DNA from: Symbiodinium sp. CCMP2592 | Taxonomy: Eukaryota > Sar > Dinophyceae > Suessiales > Symbiodiniaceae | Reading direction: 5' to 3' | Assembly: GCA_905221615.1 (NCBI GenBank) | Contig: CAJNDT010001271.1 | Location: 1-64,000 of the forward strand | DNA length: 64,000 nt | Part shown: positions 10,511 to 21,029 of the stretch, one piece after another | Numbering within the stretch: the stretch's first letter is position 1 | Layout of the letters: each line of letters starts with the position of its first letter | Program-made: the position numbers and the translations under genes | The notes under the pieces: model-generated | The model's database searches: none | What the model was told of the DNA's origin: nothing | The model's input: the letters and a program-made list of their open reading frames with translations, nothing else

Positions 10511-13500
10511 GTGGGGCTGGGGGTCCAGGTTAGGTCTGTTTTCGAGGAAGGTCCTTTAAGTGGGGAGAGTGGGCAACCTGCTTGTGCATTTCAGCCTGCC
10601 CTTCAGCTTGATCAAGACGTTTCCTGTGCCCCTGCGTCCAGCTCTCAGCCATGCGGGTTTTCCGGCGAATCGGTTAAGCGACCCATTTCTTTGTACAGTG
10701 ATTTGTTTTCATTGGGGGAGTGCCAACCTCAGCCGCCCAAGTCCTTAGAGAAGGTTTCAGGGTATGTTGAGGCTTACTCACAATTTTGCAACAAAGACCT
10801 TGTATGGGGTCAGTTTTGGTTACCAGGTCTTTCTGGTCAGGAAGAATGGGATTCTTGTGGGGATCTGAGTGCCTGGCAGACTGTTACCAAAGGATTGCGC
10901 CACAGCACCCCGCTGCAGTCCCAGGACACCCAACTCATCACAGGGCCCCAGTTCTGGCCCCCATCTTTCTCGACAACTGAGTTTGATGAGGTCCCTGTGA
11001 CCGGTGCTTCTCCAATCTCTGCTTTTGTGGCCACAACCTCAGCAACGGCATCTCAAGTTGAGGAGTTTCCTCGCTTACAGGCGTCGGGGAGCCATGCCGA
11101 GGTTGGGGTCACCCGCAAACGTAATAAAACCAGACGCAGAGCGAAAAAGCCCAAACACATGAGGGTACCCTTTTCTCAGCTTGCCCGTTGTGAAAAGCCA
11201 CCTGAGGTGCCACCTTTGGCAAGCCCACACAGCCAGTGGCGAACACTCGAAGGCCAGGTGTGGGAGGCTGTCCAGAACCCAGATCTGTTGGGAGCAACTT
11301 CAGAGGTTGTTGGCCACCTTCTTGATCAGGTTGAGCAGGGCAGCTTAGGTTGGTTGCTGTGCCAGGAGATCTTGGCCCTCCAACGTTCTTTTGACTTGAC
11401 TTTGCTCTTGCTTGTTGCTCGGGGCTTTGAAGTTTTGTGCAAATCGCAGCCACAGGGGCACAGGCAAATGCGAGTCACATCTTGCAACATTACTTCTTGG
11501 AGACCAGAAGTCAAGCAATGGTTTTCAGCTCAAGGGGATGTTATCTTGATTCAGGAGCACCATCTTTTGGAGTCCCAAGTTGTTGCTGAAATCTCGTCTA
11601 TGGCTGCCATGGGCTTCGACTCCTTCCTTTTGCCCGCAGCCCCTGGGGAAGGCCGACGGAATAGCTCTAGAGGCGGAGTTGGGGTTTTAGTTAGAGCCCA
11701 CCTGGGAGCCCGTTTGCGAGGTCAGTATACCAACCAAGGTTGTGGCTACGTGGCGGTGACGCTACGCACACAAGGGGCTGACTTGACAGTAGTTAGCCTG
11801 TACCTCCAGTCTTCCTCCGGCTTCGGGTCCCCGGTCAACTCTGACATCCTTGCATCTCTGCGCGCAATTCGTCAATCTGTGAGGGGCCCAATCCTGATAG
11901 GTGGAGACTGGAACTCGCCTTTGAAGGATTTGTTGGACACTGCCATTTTTCAAAGTTTGTCCCTGGAACCAATTGGGCCCAACAAAGCCACCTGTGGTGA
12001 CAATGAGCTTGATTTTCTGGCTGTATCACACTGCCTGGAAGGTTTGCTCCGGGTTGATGCCTCCTGGGATGTTCCTTTCAAGCCACATGCAGCAATCCAA
12101 GTTGCCCTCAATGTGGGCGCTTTCCAGCTCACCACTCCACAGCTTCCCTCCTTTGTGCTTTCCTTCAGGGAAGAACCGCTTGATTACATACAGGTTGAGG
12201 AGACCCTCGCCTCTTTGCCGGATACCACCTTTTCGGCTGACCCCCTGAGCAATCGACTGGCTTCCATTTCCAGTTCGGTTGAGCACAGTCTTTTGCAATC
12301 GTCCCAGGGTATTGGTCGCCAACTCCAAGTTGAATTCCTCCCAGCTGTTCCTCGCATGTCCCAGTTCGCATGGGAAGGTTCTTGCCAGGCTTTTTGGCAC
12401 CGGGTACAATTTCTGTGCCAGGGAGACCACCCCAAACGTCGAGAGCAATGCCAGGAGTATTTGCCGCAGATCCTGGACCACTGGCAGGGCAACTCGGAGG
12501 AGGCTGTTTCTTTTCTTTCTACGCTCCAGGCCTGTCTCTCGGAGCAGGCTGCTGTTCCCGAGCCCGTCCAGCAATTATTGCAGGAGCAATTTCTGCTGGC
12601 CTCTAAAGTTCACCAGGATGCCCAGACCAAGTCGTACAGGTCGTGGTTGCAGGGAGCCCAAGAAAAAGGGATGGCCCCCCTTTTCAAGACGATCAAAAAA
12701 GGTGAAATCACCACTGCACGTCCCTTTCGGGATCTGTCCGCAGAGGTCCGCGCCCTGGCTAGAACCAAACTATGGCTCCGCACTTGGAAAGGCGTACTTA
12801 GAGTTGAGGACCTTCCTCCTCTTCCACACGCAGAGCAACAGGCTCGCGGAAAGCTACGGGAACTGGCTGCTCAGCAGGTCGCTACCCTGAGCCCCATTTC
12901 CCCGGAACAGCTGCAACAAAGGTTTTCCAAAGGCAGGGTCACTGCCCCAGGACCGGACGGCTGGAGCAAGTCCCTTCTCAAGAAATTGACTTGGCCAATG
13001 CTTCAGGACATCGCTGAATTTTATCAGGAGCTCGAAAGAGGCCTCCGAGTCCCGCAGCAGTTCCTCCTGACACAAGTTTGTATGCTGCCCAAATCGGCTA
13101 CTGCTGAGAGACCTATCTCTTTAACTCACGTTTTGTGGAGGGACTACTGCAGAGCCAGGTGGTCCCTGATCCAAGAGTGGACGGTCTCCTACCAGGCCCT
13201 GGCTCCTTGGGATGCCGCAGTGCCAGGTCGAACATCTCTAGACATCGGCATCCGCCGGTTGCTGTGGGCCGAAGCCTCCCGAACTCAGTCCAAACACTTT
13301 GTAGGACTCTTTCTTGATATCAAAGGTTTCTATGATTGTGTAGTTTGGGCCTCGGTAGTCGACACCGGACTCCTGTTGCAGTTCCCACCTTTGCTTTTGG
13401 AGCTTTCCCTTCAAATTTATGGTGGGACACGATTTGTCTCAGCCGAAAATTCGGTTTCGCCGGGAATCATTCCCACAGTTGGGTTGCTTCAGGGTTGCCC

Positions 13501-16441
13501 TGTTGCGCCGGTGGTTTCGAAACTGGCTTTGTTTGTCCCAATCAGGGACCTTCAGGCTACTGGCCTCACTCACAACATCGACCAGTGGCTGGATGACATT
13601 TCGGCTGACGTGGTAGGGTCCACTGCTTCTAACACGGCTCACAAAGCCCTCAAGACATTTCGTATACTGCGAGACTCTCTTGCGGAACGAAATCTTCAGG
13701 TTTCCTTGGAAAAAACCAAGTTTCTTTGCTCAGACTCTGCCACCTCTCAAGTTCTTGCGCGTCTGCGTTCGGACCAAGATCCTGGCATTACTCTGTTAGC
13801 CAAAGACTTAGGGGTTGACAGCAATGCTGGCAGACGCCGCAGGCTTGCCACCTCTCTGGGCAGGCACAAGAAGGCGCAAGGCCGCCACAAGCGCCTTCGT
13901 GCTTTAGGTGTTGATTCGCATTGCTCACGCACGAGGGTTGTGCGCGGATCCATCATGACATGTGCCACCTATGGCCATCAGGCACAGGGTGTTAGTCCCA
14001 AACGGTTGAAATGGCACCGCGCTGTGCTGGCTGGTAGCTTAGGACGCCAACATCTAGGAGGAACCCTGACCGTCTTGGAGATGTTCTCCCACAGATTTCC
14101 GGATCCCCGAGAGCAGATCATTTGTGAGCATTTGCAAGTTTTTCTTCGTATTCTTGGCCGTTCTCCTTCCATTTGGGAGGAAGTTCAAAGGTCCTGGCCC
14201 TTGGTCAAATCCAGGTTGGAGGCTTCGCCTCACCCTTGGAAAATCGTTGCCGGACCCATTTCGGCCATGATTCAGTATGCCAGGGATATGGGATGGGATG
14301 TCCAGTCCCCGGAAGTCTGGCATATTGATGGCCACCCCTGGCCCGTTGACTTCAGCCCCTTTCTTTTTCAGGAGCTGCGGCGCAAGATTCGGTCTACCAT
14401 CAAGAGCGAAAGGTTGCGAGCCATCTCTGGCCAACATGGCGGCCAAGGAGCTCAGGAGGGTGTAGATTTCACAATTCATCGCCGCATTGCTTTAAAGAAG
14501 ACCAAACGTCTGACCTTCTACAGGTCAATCTGGCAAGGTGCAGTTGTGCATGCGGGAAGTGGTGGCCACCCCAAGTGCCCTTACTGTAAGGATCGGGGCC
14601 TTGATTCAGAAAACACACTACAACATGTGCTGTGGGACTGCCCCAGATGGGCCAGACAGCCAAAGCTTCCCAGGCATCTTGAACAAATGCGTCAGTCCCA
14701 TCCTGCGCCCTGCCTTTGGTTGCGAGCCCTTCCCCCTCTTGCCTATGTCTCCTCGCCACTTCAGAACGCTGAGGATAGGTATGCGGGCACCTGGCCGTCA
14801 CAGCCCTGGGACTCGGATCTTGTCATTGGAACTGATGCCAGTGGCGGAAAATTTTCTTCCGATCCCAGATTGCGGACCATTGGATGGGCTGTGATTCTAG
14901 CACGCAAAACGGGCCAAAGCATCACAGTTATTGCAACTGCGAGCGGGGTTTTGCCTCGGCCGGCCACGGTTCTAGATGGGGAGGTCCATGCCATTGTTAA
15001 GGCCCATGAGCTTTGCCCAGGCCTGACGGATCTTACTACGGATTCTCGGGTAGCTTGCAAGCAGGCTGCAGCTAGGGCGGTTACATCCAAGCATTCCATG
15101 TTTTGGAAACCCCAATGGCAGAACATATCCCCACAACATCTTCATTGGGTCAAGGCCCACTTGGATGTAGGAAAATTTGCTGAAAAGTTTGGAAAAGATG
15201 AGGTTTGGCGTTGGCATTTGAATCAGGAAGCTGACCAACTTGCTGGGTCCAGGGCTGACCAAGCTTTGCACCCTGATGCCAAAAAGCAAGTCAGGCAAGT
15301 TGACACGCTGGTTTCCACCCTTTCCCAGCTACTTAGCCAGAGGGCGGAGATTTTGATTACTACGCAGGACAAGAAGACTATTTTCTGCAAGCGCCAGCCA
15401 AAACCTCCAACCCTCAACAAAAGGCAACAGATTGAGCAACTCGTCAGCCAAACCGTCTCTCCGCTGGGACACCAGTGGGAAATTCGGAGTCAGCACCCTA
15501 CGAACCTCACAGCCATGTGTGGGAAATGTGGCCTTTACCTGCAGCAAGTAGACCCTCCTTCACTGTTCCAGCAGGTCCTTGCCCAGCCGTGCTTGGGAAG
15601 GGAAGGTCGTCCCCCGGATCACCTGGCCTGTCACTCTTCCCATCAGCTTGTTTCCATAGGCAAAGCTTGGCAGTGTAAAGTGTGTGAAGGCATTTTGCCA
15701 GCGCGGGCAAAGAAAGTCCCGGGGCTCCTCCAGTCCCTGTGTGTGACCCGTAAACACACTAACAAACTGACTAAGTTCACCAAGAGTTTGTTAAGTGGCG
15801 TAGGGGTTCCGGAGTCACTACCTGCCTCCAAGAAGGCTAGCAAGCTTTCTAAGGAGACTCTCCCAAAAGCCCAAAACCTTAGCAACTTCTTTGCAACACC
15901 ACTTAACAGGGTTGAGGCCACTCCCCTGCAAACTCTCACTCCCGATGACCCTCCCTTGCAGAACATGGTCAGGATTGAGCCTCCCTCTCCTGCTGTCCGC
16001 GATTACCGGGATCCTGGAAGCCCAGAGCTTGGAGACTTAAGGGCTGCTGGCTCCATTGTTCGCAAGGTGAAGTTCCAAAATCCATCCAACCATTGTTACA
16101 CCAATTCTCTGGTGGTTGGTTTCTTTTGGGTTGACCTGCTCCTTGATGCCTCCAGCCCCTTTGCGGGATCCCCCATCCAGGGCATCCTGCGATGGTTGAA
16201 AGATCAGCGCAAAGTCGAGCTGTGGCAGTCCCTGGTTTGGAAGAGATTAGTTGCAGGCCAGGGTCGATGGGAATCCCCAAACAGCCAGCATGATGTTTGT
16301 CAACTTCTCATGCACCTTTCTTCGGGGCTTCCCCGTGACCTCTCTTGCGTTTCATGGCGAGCTCATGCTCCCAATGCACCTCACCACGAGGGTAATTTTT
16401 CCCACTTCCTCTTCACCTCCCGGAGCACGAAGTCTCTATGA
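10511..16441 (+). CDS. LINE ORF2 polyprotein: endonuclease, RT, RNase H, USP N-half
   Basis: 1976 codons, in frame with ORF1 across one TAG. Residues 1-319 are low-similarity linker. From about residue 320 there is an AP-type endonuclease (MRVTSCNITSW, ILIQEHH, GGVGVLVR, GDWN, DFLAVS, KPHAAI). The RT has APGPDGW near 812, motif A LDIKGFYD (D936), motif B LLQGCPVAP and motif C WLDD (D1028, D1029). A CPYC...H...C zinc motif follows, then RNase H (TDAS with D1442, DGEVHA, TDSR, EADQLA). A CGKC/CKVC zinc module precedes the USP Cys box NPSNHCYTNSL (C1862). The first ORF2 ATG is over 200 codons in, so readthrough is the likely route of expression. The end after HHEGNFSHF is a frameshift product. 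Confidence 0.88.
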   Translation: MGLGVQVRSVFEEGPLSGESGQPACAFQPALQLDQDVSCAPASSSQPCGFSGESVKRPISLYSDLFSLGECQPQPPKSLEKVSGYVEAYSQFCNKDLVWGQFWLPGLSGQEEWDSCGDLSAWQTVTKGLRHSTPLQSQDTQLITGPQFWPPSFSTTEFDEVPVTGASPISAFVATTSATASQVEEFPRLQASGSHAEVGVTRKRNKTRRRAKKPKHMRVPFSQLARCEKPPEVPPLASPHSQWRTLEGQVWEAVQNPDLLGATSEVVGHLLDQVEQGSLGWLLCQEILALQRSFDLTLLLLVARGFEVLCKSQPQGHRQMRVTSCNITSWRPEVKQWFSAQGDVILIQEHHLLESQVVAEISSMAAMGFDSFLLPAAPGEGRRNSSRGGVGVLVRAHLGARLRGQYTNQGCGYVAVTLRTQGADLTVVSLYLQSSSGFGSPVNSDILASLRAIRQSVRGPILIGGDWNSPLKDLLDTAIFQSLSLEPIGPNKATCGDNELDFLAVSHCLEGLLRVDASWDVPFKPHAAIQVALNVGAFQLTTPQLPSFVLSFREEPLDYIQVEETLASLPDTTFSADPLSNRLASISSSVEHSLLQSSQGIGRQLQVEFLPAVPRMSQFAWEGSCQAFWHRVQFLCQGDHPKRREQCQEYLPQILDHWQGNSEEAVSFLSTLQACLSEQAAVPEPVQQLLQEQFLLASKVHQDAQTKSYRSWLQGAQEKGMAPLFKTIKKGEITTARPFRDLSAEVRALARTKLWLRTWKGVLRVEDLPPLPHAEQQARGKLRELAAQQVATLSPISPEQLQQRFSKGRVTAPGPDGWSKSLLKKLTWPMLQDIAEFYQELERGLRVPQQFLLTQVCMLPKSATAERPISLTHVLWRDYCRARWSLIQEWTVSYQALAPWDAAVPGRTSLDIGIRRLLWAEASRTQSKHFVGLFLDIKGFYDCVVWASVVDTGLLLQFPPLLLELSLQIYGGTRFVSAENSVSPGIIPTVGLLQGCPVAPVVSKLALFVPIRDLQATGLTHNIDQWLDDISADVVGSTASNTAHKALKTFRILRDSLAERNLQVSLEKTKFLCSDSATSQVLARLRSDQDPGITLLAKDLGVDSNAGRRRRLATSLGRHKKAQGRHKRLRALGVDSHCSRTRVVRGSIMTCATYGHQAQGVSPKRLKWHRAVLAGSLGRQHLGGTLTVLEMFSHRFPDPREQIICEHLQVFLRILGRSPSIWEEVQRSWPLVKSRLEASPHPWKIVAGPISAMIQYARDMGWDVQSPEVWHIDGHPWPVDFSPFLFQELRRKIRSTIKSERLRAISGQHGGQGAQEGVDFTIHRRIALKKTKRLTFYRSIWQGAVVHAGSGGHPKCPYCKDRGLDSENTLQHVLWDCPRWARQPKLPRHLEQMRQSHPAPCLWLRALPPLAYVSSPLQNAEDRYAGTWPSQPWDSDLVIGTDASGGKFSSDPRLRTIGWAVILARKTGQSITVIATASGVLPRPATVLDGEVHAIVKAHELCPGLTDLTTDSRVACKQAAARAVTSKHSMFWKPQWQNISPQHLHWVKAHLDVGKFAEKFGKDEVWRWHLNQEADQLAGSRADQALHPDAKKQVRQVDTLVSTLSQLLSQRAEILITTQDKKTIFCKRQPKPPTLNKRQQIEQLVSQTVSPLGHQWEIRSQHPTNLTAMCGKCGLYLQQVDPPSLFQQVLAQPCLGREGRPPDHLACHSSHQLVSIGKAWQCKVCEGILPARAKKVPGLLQSLCVTRKHTNKLTKFTKSLLSGVGVPESLPASKKASKLSKETLPKAQNLSNFFATPLNRVEATPLQTLTPDDPPLQNMVRIEPPSPAVRDYRDPGSPELGDLRAAGSIVRKVKFQNPSNHCYTNSLVVGFFWVDLLLDASSPFAGSPIQGILRWLKDQRKVELWQSLVWKRLVAGQGRWESPNSQHDVCQLLMHLSSGLPRDLSCVSWRAHAPNAPHHEGNFSHFLFTSRSTKSL

Positions 16442-16803
16442 GGGAACTTCTGGCAAATTGGCAACAAGGTGGAGAAGTGAAAATCCTTACTCACCCGCCT
16501 TTGATTGCATTGCAGCTTTTGAGGTTTGTTAGGGAAGGGGGGGGTTTTCGGAGGCTCGAGAACCCAGTTGGTTTTGAGGATCCTTGTGTGCTTGAGGGAT
16601 TGGATGGGGAACTTCTTCGTTACTACCCCAAGGCCGTGGTCTCGCATTTAGGCAACTCCCCGACCTCTGGACATTATCGTACATTACTTCTCCCCTCCAA
16701 GCTCATTACTGATGATGGGGTAGGTGCTGTTTGCGCCAAGCCTGCAGATGTAGCCTGGTCTAAGTGCTACTCGTACCTGGTTTTGCTAACCCTCCATGTC
16801 TGA
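16438..16803 (+). CDS. USP-domain C-terminal half displaced by a frameshift (copy 2)
   Basis: 121 codons whose ATG overlaps the ORF2 stop (ATGA). The content is the His-box half of a ubiquitin-specific protease: PPLIALQLLRF (the usual LilhLkRF strand), SGHYRTLL (His box, H79), then DDGVGA and CYSYLVLL, the usual C-terminal strands. Copy 3 has one more base in the T run just upstream and reads both halves as one domain, so this is most likely part of ORF2. Re-initiation at the ATGA overlap or slippage on the T run remains possible, because copy 1 has the same split. Confidence 0.7.
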   Translation: MRELLANWQQGGEVKILTHPPLIALQLLRFVREGGGFRRLENPVGFEDPCVLEGLDGELLRYYPKAVVSHLGNSPTSGHYRTLLLPSKLITDDGVGAVCAKPADVAWSKCYSYLVLLTLHV

Positions 16804-16829
16804 GCCTTCTCGCAGCTTTTGGCTCCAAG

Positions 16830-18746
16830 ATGGGTAAAGGAAAAGGGAAGAATAAGCCAGGGAAGGGGCAGAATGCCCCTTTCGAGGACCCGGTAACGGA
16901 ACAGCGGTACCAGGCCCTCTTGCAGCATCGTTTTAGTGAGGGCAAACCTGCTATTTCGAGATCAAGGTACTCCAGGCAAAGCCAGCATTCAGGTACCGAC
17001 CGGGAACCTCCGGCTTCTGGTCCCAACTTGTCAAGGTCGGTTGAGGCCCCTATCACGAGGCCAAAAGCCGCACCCAAGCCGGGGGTAGCCCGAACCCCAC
17101 CACCACCACCGCCAAAGCGGCAACGCACAGAGGCCCAGGCTGAGGAGGCCTCGCCAAGAGCCTCCGGTTCCAATCTGCAGGCTGAGGTGCCCTCGCCTTC
17201 CAATGCTGATGAACCAGGCCTAGCCTCCACAACTCAGGTTGAGCAGGTCTCACCTGCACCAACCTCTCCTTTGGGCCTGAGCAGGATGAGGTGCTGACCT
17301 CTCCTAAACAGGAACCTGCCCAGAGTTCTCAGACTGAGGTTCCTTCACCGGCAACCAAGCCGGATACAGATGCTGGTGATCCAGGCCCGGCCGCCACAAC
17401 CCAGGTTGAGAAGGTCTCGCCTGAACCGGCCTCTCCCTCGGAGCATGAGCAGGAAGAGGTACTGACCTCTCCTAAGCAGGAGCCTGCCCAGAGCTCCCAG
17501 GTTGAGGTTACCTCACCGGCACCCAAGCCGGATACAGAAGGCAAGGCTTCCAAAACACAGGTTGAGAAGATCTCACCTGAGCCAGCCTCTTCTTTGGTCC
17601 CTGAGCAGGTTGAGGAACCCTCACCTCATCCAGATCCTGTCCCCAGTGACCAGGTTGAGGCAAACTCACCGGCCACCACCAAGTTTTCGGAGGAGGCTCC
17701 ATCCCCAGCGGAGTCCCTTCCAGGCCCAGATCCGGGAATCAAGGGCGAGGACCTCAGAAGGGAGCCAGGTTCGGAGGTTCCCTTGGAGCTTCTCTACAAG
17801 CAGCCCCTGAAGATCCCGAGATCCCTCCGAGGCGTGTCCCTTAACAAAAAGGGCTCGTCTGGCACGCCTTGGACTTTTTACACTCCGGCGGAGCTGGAGG
17901 ACGAGCATGGAGGGGTATGGGCCGTTTTGGGGGTAGGTGGCAGTCGTGTCACCGGAGCCCCCGGCTCAATGGGGACTTGGAGCCGATTTTCAGGTCCTCA
18001 AACTGGGGCTCGCCGAGGACATGGGCCAGGAGCAGATTTTTCTGGAGGGACTATCCAGAGATTTCACCTTTATCCCTCGACCGGGGACTTCTGGTGATGT
18101 TCTGCTCACCCTGTCAGAGAATGGCCATGGCAAGGGTTTTACCCTACGGGGCCGCGCGGTTTTCTACAGGCGGGTCATCCCTGTGGCTTCTCCGCAGGGA
18201 AGGCTTAGGACACTTGATGTCCCGGACCTCCTGGCTTTGTTAAGTGTGGTCGCGTTTTTGAGTGCCTGCCATATCCGCTTGTCGGATCTTGGGGAGCACA
18301 ATGTAGGTTGGGCACTCCCGACCTTGGCGCGCACACGCGCCGAGAACATGGCGCTTCAAAGTGCAAAGCTGCGCTCGGCCGACTACGTGCAGGTTTGTTT
18401 GTACGACGGGGGCCGCTGGAGAGAAGCGCAGCACAAGCACTGGCCTGGAAAGGCGGCAACCAAGGGGCTTCTTAGCCTATGCGCCAAACATGAAATGTTT
18501 GGTCCATGGGTGGAAGAACAAATCCACCTTTATGGCTCCCCCGAGGTTTTGTGCAAGGTCTTCCTCCACCGCCTCCAGGACTTTCCGCACCACTTTGAGG
18601 GCTTAAAGGACTCGGGGTTCTTAACCTACCTCCCCTTGTGCTACAAGGTTGGTATGGTTATTCCCCTGAGCAACCCTTGGAGCAATCCGGATGATACAAC
18701 CTGGCAGCTCGTTCCGATCCCTAGTTTGGACACCCCGACCAGTTGA
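16830..18746 (+). pseudogene. LINE ORF3, copy 2, two frameshifts
   Basis: Counterpart of the intact ORF3 in copy 3, starting at the same MGKGKGKNK after the SL-like motif (16816-16829). One G is lost near 17273 and two T near 17954, giving three frames: 16830-17297, 17291-about 17950 and about 17945-18746. It contains tandem Pro/Glu/Ser repeats (VEKVSPEPASP, LTSPKQEPAQSS) and the same C-terminal domain as copy 3 (LSDLGEHNVGWALP, HLYGSPEVL). Function unknown. Confidence 0.75.
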
Positions 18747-19225
18747 GAAACCCCTGAAGGGTTTTAAGGTGAGGTGACTCCCTTAAGCTTGCAAGCCGCT
18801 TCAGGGTGAGGAGACTCCCCTTTCCAGCCTTAATTCAACGAGCCAATTTGGTCACAAGCCTAAGTCTGCTCAAGGTGAGGCTACTCCCTTGCTCTACAAG
18901 TCAACAACGTGAGGAGACTCCGTGGACTTGGAGAAGCTACAAGGTTGAGATACCTCCCTTGCACAACCCCTTTTGTTGCCGCCTAGCTCAAAGTGAGGAG
19001 ACTCCTTGGAAGGTAGGCTGAGGGCAACCGCAGTAGGCAGGTGAGCTCGACCAGTCTGTGCCGAGGGTGCTGTTTAAGGACATCACCTGATGTCAGACTG
19101 GTCTAGAGAAACTCGCCGCTCCCAAAGTGGACTAGGCTCCGAAATCAGGGTGAGGTGACTCCCCTAAAGCTCCGTCTCACCCTGACTCGAACTGGGCTCA
19201 GCCCAGCGGACCGACCGCTCGAGCG
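18747..19225 (+). other. LINE 3' UTR with seven mini-hairpins, copy 2
   Basis: Hairpins with a TGAG-loop-CTC core run from about 18764 (TTAAGG/CCTTAA arms) to about 19168 (AGGG/CCCT arms). The arms differ between hairpins but stay complementary. The terminal 33 bases contain GGGCTCAGCCC and GCTCGAGC. Confidence 0.65.
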
Positions 19226-19670
19226 TGATTTTCAATCCCAACAGGGGGGGGGGGCCTTCCGTGCAAGAGTGTGCAGTGTGTGCAGGTGTGTACCCTGCTG
19301 CCCATCCCTCTGTTTGCACTGCAACAGTGTAAACCTGCTTGACACACCTGTTTTGCAGCTACTTTGGTTTGCAGCTGCACGGTCTCCTTTTCTTCTTGGC
19401 CGCCAACTGAGCTAAGTGAGTTAGTTATGAAGGTCGCTCAACCGCTACCTCGCCCAATGGGGCCTGAGGTTACTTGAGCCAGACACCTTCCTGTGCAGTC
19501 TTCCGATTTTGAATAGGGCTTTGAGGCTACTGGTTGTACTGGAGCCTTCAAGGCGTACTCGCTTAGCCCTGGCTTTGCTACAGCCAGTTTTAATTAATGC
19601 ATGCTTCAGGGTTTCTTCGGACAGGCCTCTGGCCGTGGACTTCTCGCGCCACCGGAATGATTTTCAATCC
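19226..19670. other. spacer between LINE copies 2 and 3, flanked by target 13-mers
   Basis: TGATTTTCAATCC lies at 19226-19238 and 19658-19670, with 419 bp between. The spacer starts with a G run (about 19244-19254) and shows no similarity to the LINE and no convincing coding sequence. It is either the host DNA between two independent insertion sites or another, perhaps non-autonomous, insertion that used the same target. Confidence 0.5.
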
Positions 19671-19886
19671 CTGGCTCAAGTTTTCGGCTCAGACTTTGCA
19701 GTGCCGACGTGGCCTTTTAGCCTGGAGTCCCTACTTTTGCTAAAGGCCCTGACTGGAACCCAAACCGCAACCTTAAAGGTCGTAGGCTGGCTGTCCAGCA
19801 AGGGTTGGGGCGGGGTAGCGCCATACTGCACGTGCTTTCAAGCCGAACACTTGCTCAGCCGTTGTCACAGGTTGAGCTTGCTCGCC

Positions 19887-21026
19887 ATGACTTGGGGAAA
19901 AAACGGTGCCAAGGGTGCAGCAACGCCCTACATCGTCTGTCCTCACTGCTCTAGGGCGGGTAAGCAGAGCTGGATTTTCGTAGACAGAGTCCAGCACCAC
20001 CCCTTTTGCAACCTGTGTGGCAACGCCTGGAAGACCAAGGGTGCTCCGGTCACTCAAAGACTGCGCCCGCGGGGTCCCAAGAAGAACAGGGACAGAAGCG
20101 CAACCACTGAGAGTGCAACTCAAAGCCCCCAACGGCCTAGGAATCATGAGGGCAACCTCTCCAAAGCCGTCACGACTCTTTGGCAGAAGTTTCCCCCAGA
20201 GGTCCAGAAGGAACTGAGCGAGGCAGGTTTCCAAGCAGGCCGGCAGCCGAGTCCGCCTCCAGGCCTCCAGTCTGGAAAAGGCAAAGGGGCAAAGGGTGGG
20301 CTTGACGAGCAGGCCGAAGCCTCTAAGAACCTGTGGGATTCCGCGTCTGATGATCAGAAGAAGCTGATGCGCCAAGCTGGCATCCCTGAGCCGGTGGCGT
20401 CGGAGCCAACAGACCTTGCGGCCCTTTGCAAGAAGCACTTGGAGTCATTGCCGCCTTCGATCCAGCAAGCCCTTGCAGCACTTGATCCTCCGGCCCCCAC
20501 GCAGACTCAGCAGATTGAGCTTGCAACTCGTCGCTTTAAGCAGAGCACTACGGACTTGCGACAGATGATCCAGCAAACTGCTGCTTTACAGATTCGCATA
20601 GACCGAGCCAAAGCAACCTACCAGGAGCTGCTTGAGAAGATGAAGGTTTGCCAATCTGACTTGCAAAGCAAGCAAGCTGAAGTCACGGCTATGCAATCGG
20701 AGTTGGAAGCCACACTCCGTGCTGATGCTTTGGGTCTGGAGGACCCCGCGCGCAAGGACGATTCCTTGGAAGGGCTTCTAGATACGCTTGCCAAAGTTGG
20801 GATTGTCCTGACCCAGGAGCAGAAGGAGCTTTACGAGGAGGCCCAGCGCGGTAAGCTTAACGATGGGCAGCAGAATATGGATGTTGAAGCCACAAACCAG
20901 CCTGGTTTGACGGCTCCGACCCGTGCCCCGCTGAGCCAAACTATGCCAGATCACAAGGGCACTGAGCCGCATGAGCAAGCCAAGCCCAGGTCCAGGAGCC
21001 GAGGCCGTAGCACGCAGCAAGGTTAG
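19887..21026 (+). CDS. LINE ORF1 protein, copy 3
   Basis: 379 residues, nearly identical to copy 2. Zinc ribbon, probable coiled coil and SR-like tail are intact. The frame is open further 5' through the UTR and spacer, but the conserved MTWGKNGAK ATG is the only start shared by all copies. The TAG stop is in frame with ORF2 as in the other copies. Confidence 0.78.
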   Translation: MTWGKNGAKGAATPYIVCPHCSRAGKQSWIFVDRVQHHPFCNLCGNAWKTKGAPVTQRLRPRGPKKNRDRSATTESATQSPQRPRNHEGNLSKAVTTLWQKFPPEVQKELSEAGFQAGRQPSPPPGLQSGKGKGAKGGLDEQAEASKNLWDSASDDQKKLMRQAGIPEPVASEPTDLAALCKKHLESLPPSIQQALAALDPPAPTQTQQIELATRRFKQSTTDLRQMIQQTAALQIRIDRAKATYQELLEKMKVCQSDLQSKQAEVTAMQSELEATLRADALGLEDPARKDDSLEGLLDTLAKVGIVLTQEQKELYEEAQRGKLNDGQQNMDVEATNQPGLTAPTRAPLSQTMPDHKGTEPHEQAKPRSRSRGRSTQQG

Positions 21027-21029
21027 GGA

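Larger units (their letters stand above)
9153..19225 (+). mobile_element. LINE copy 2, best-preserved ORF2
   Basis: Full-length copy of about 10.07 kb between target 13-mers at 9140-9152 and 19226-19238. ORF1 and ORF2 are open through the Cys box of the USP domain. One missing base near 16397 splits the USP domain, and two indels break ORF3. Most differences from the other copies are scattered substitutions, suggesting recent shared ancestry. Confidence 0.9.

Noticed and set aside
9153-19225. Unequal crossing-over as the only cause of the LINE tandem
   Set aside because: It would not explain the separately bracketed 33-bp tail at 311-343 or the 419-bp unrelated spacer bounded by the same 13-mer, though it could add to copy number.
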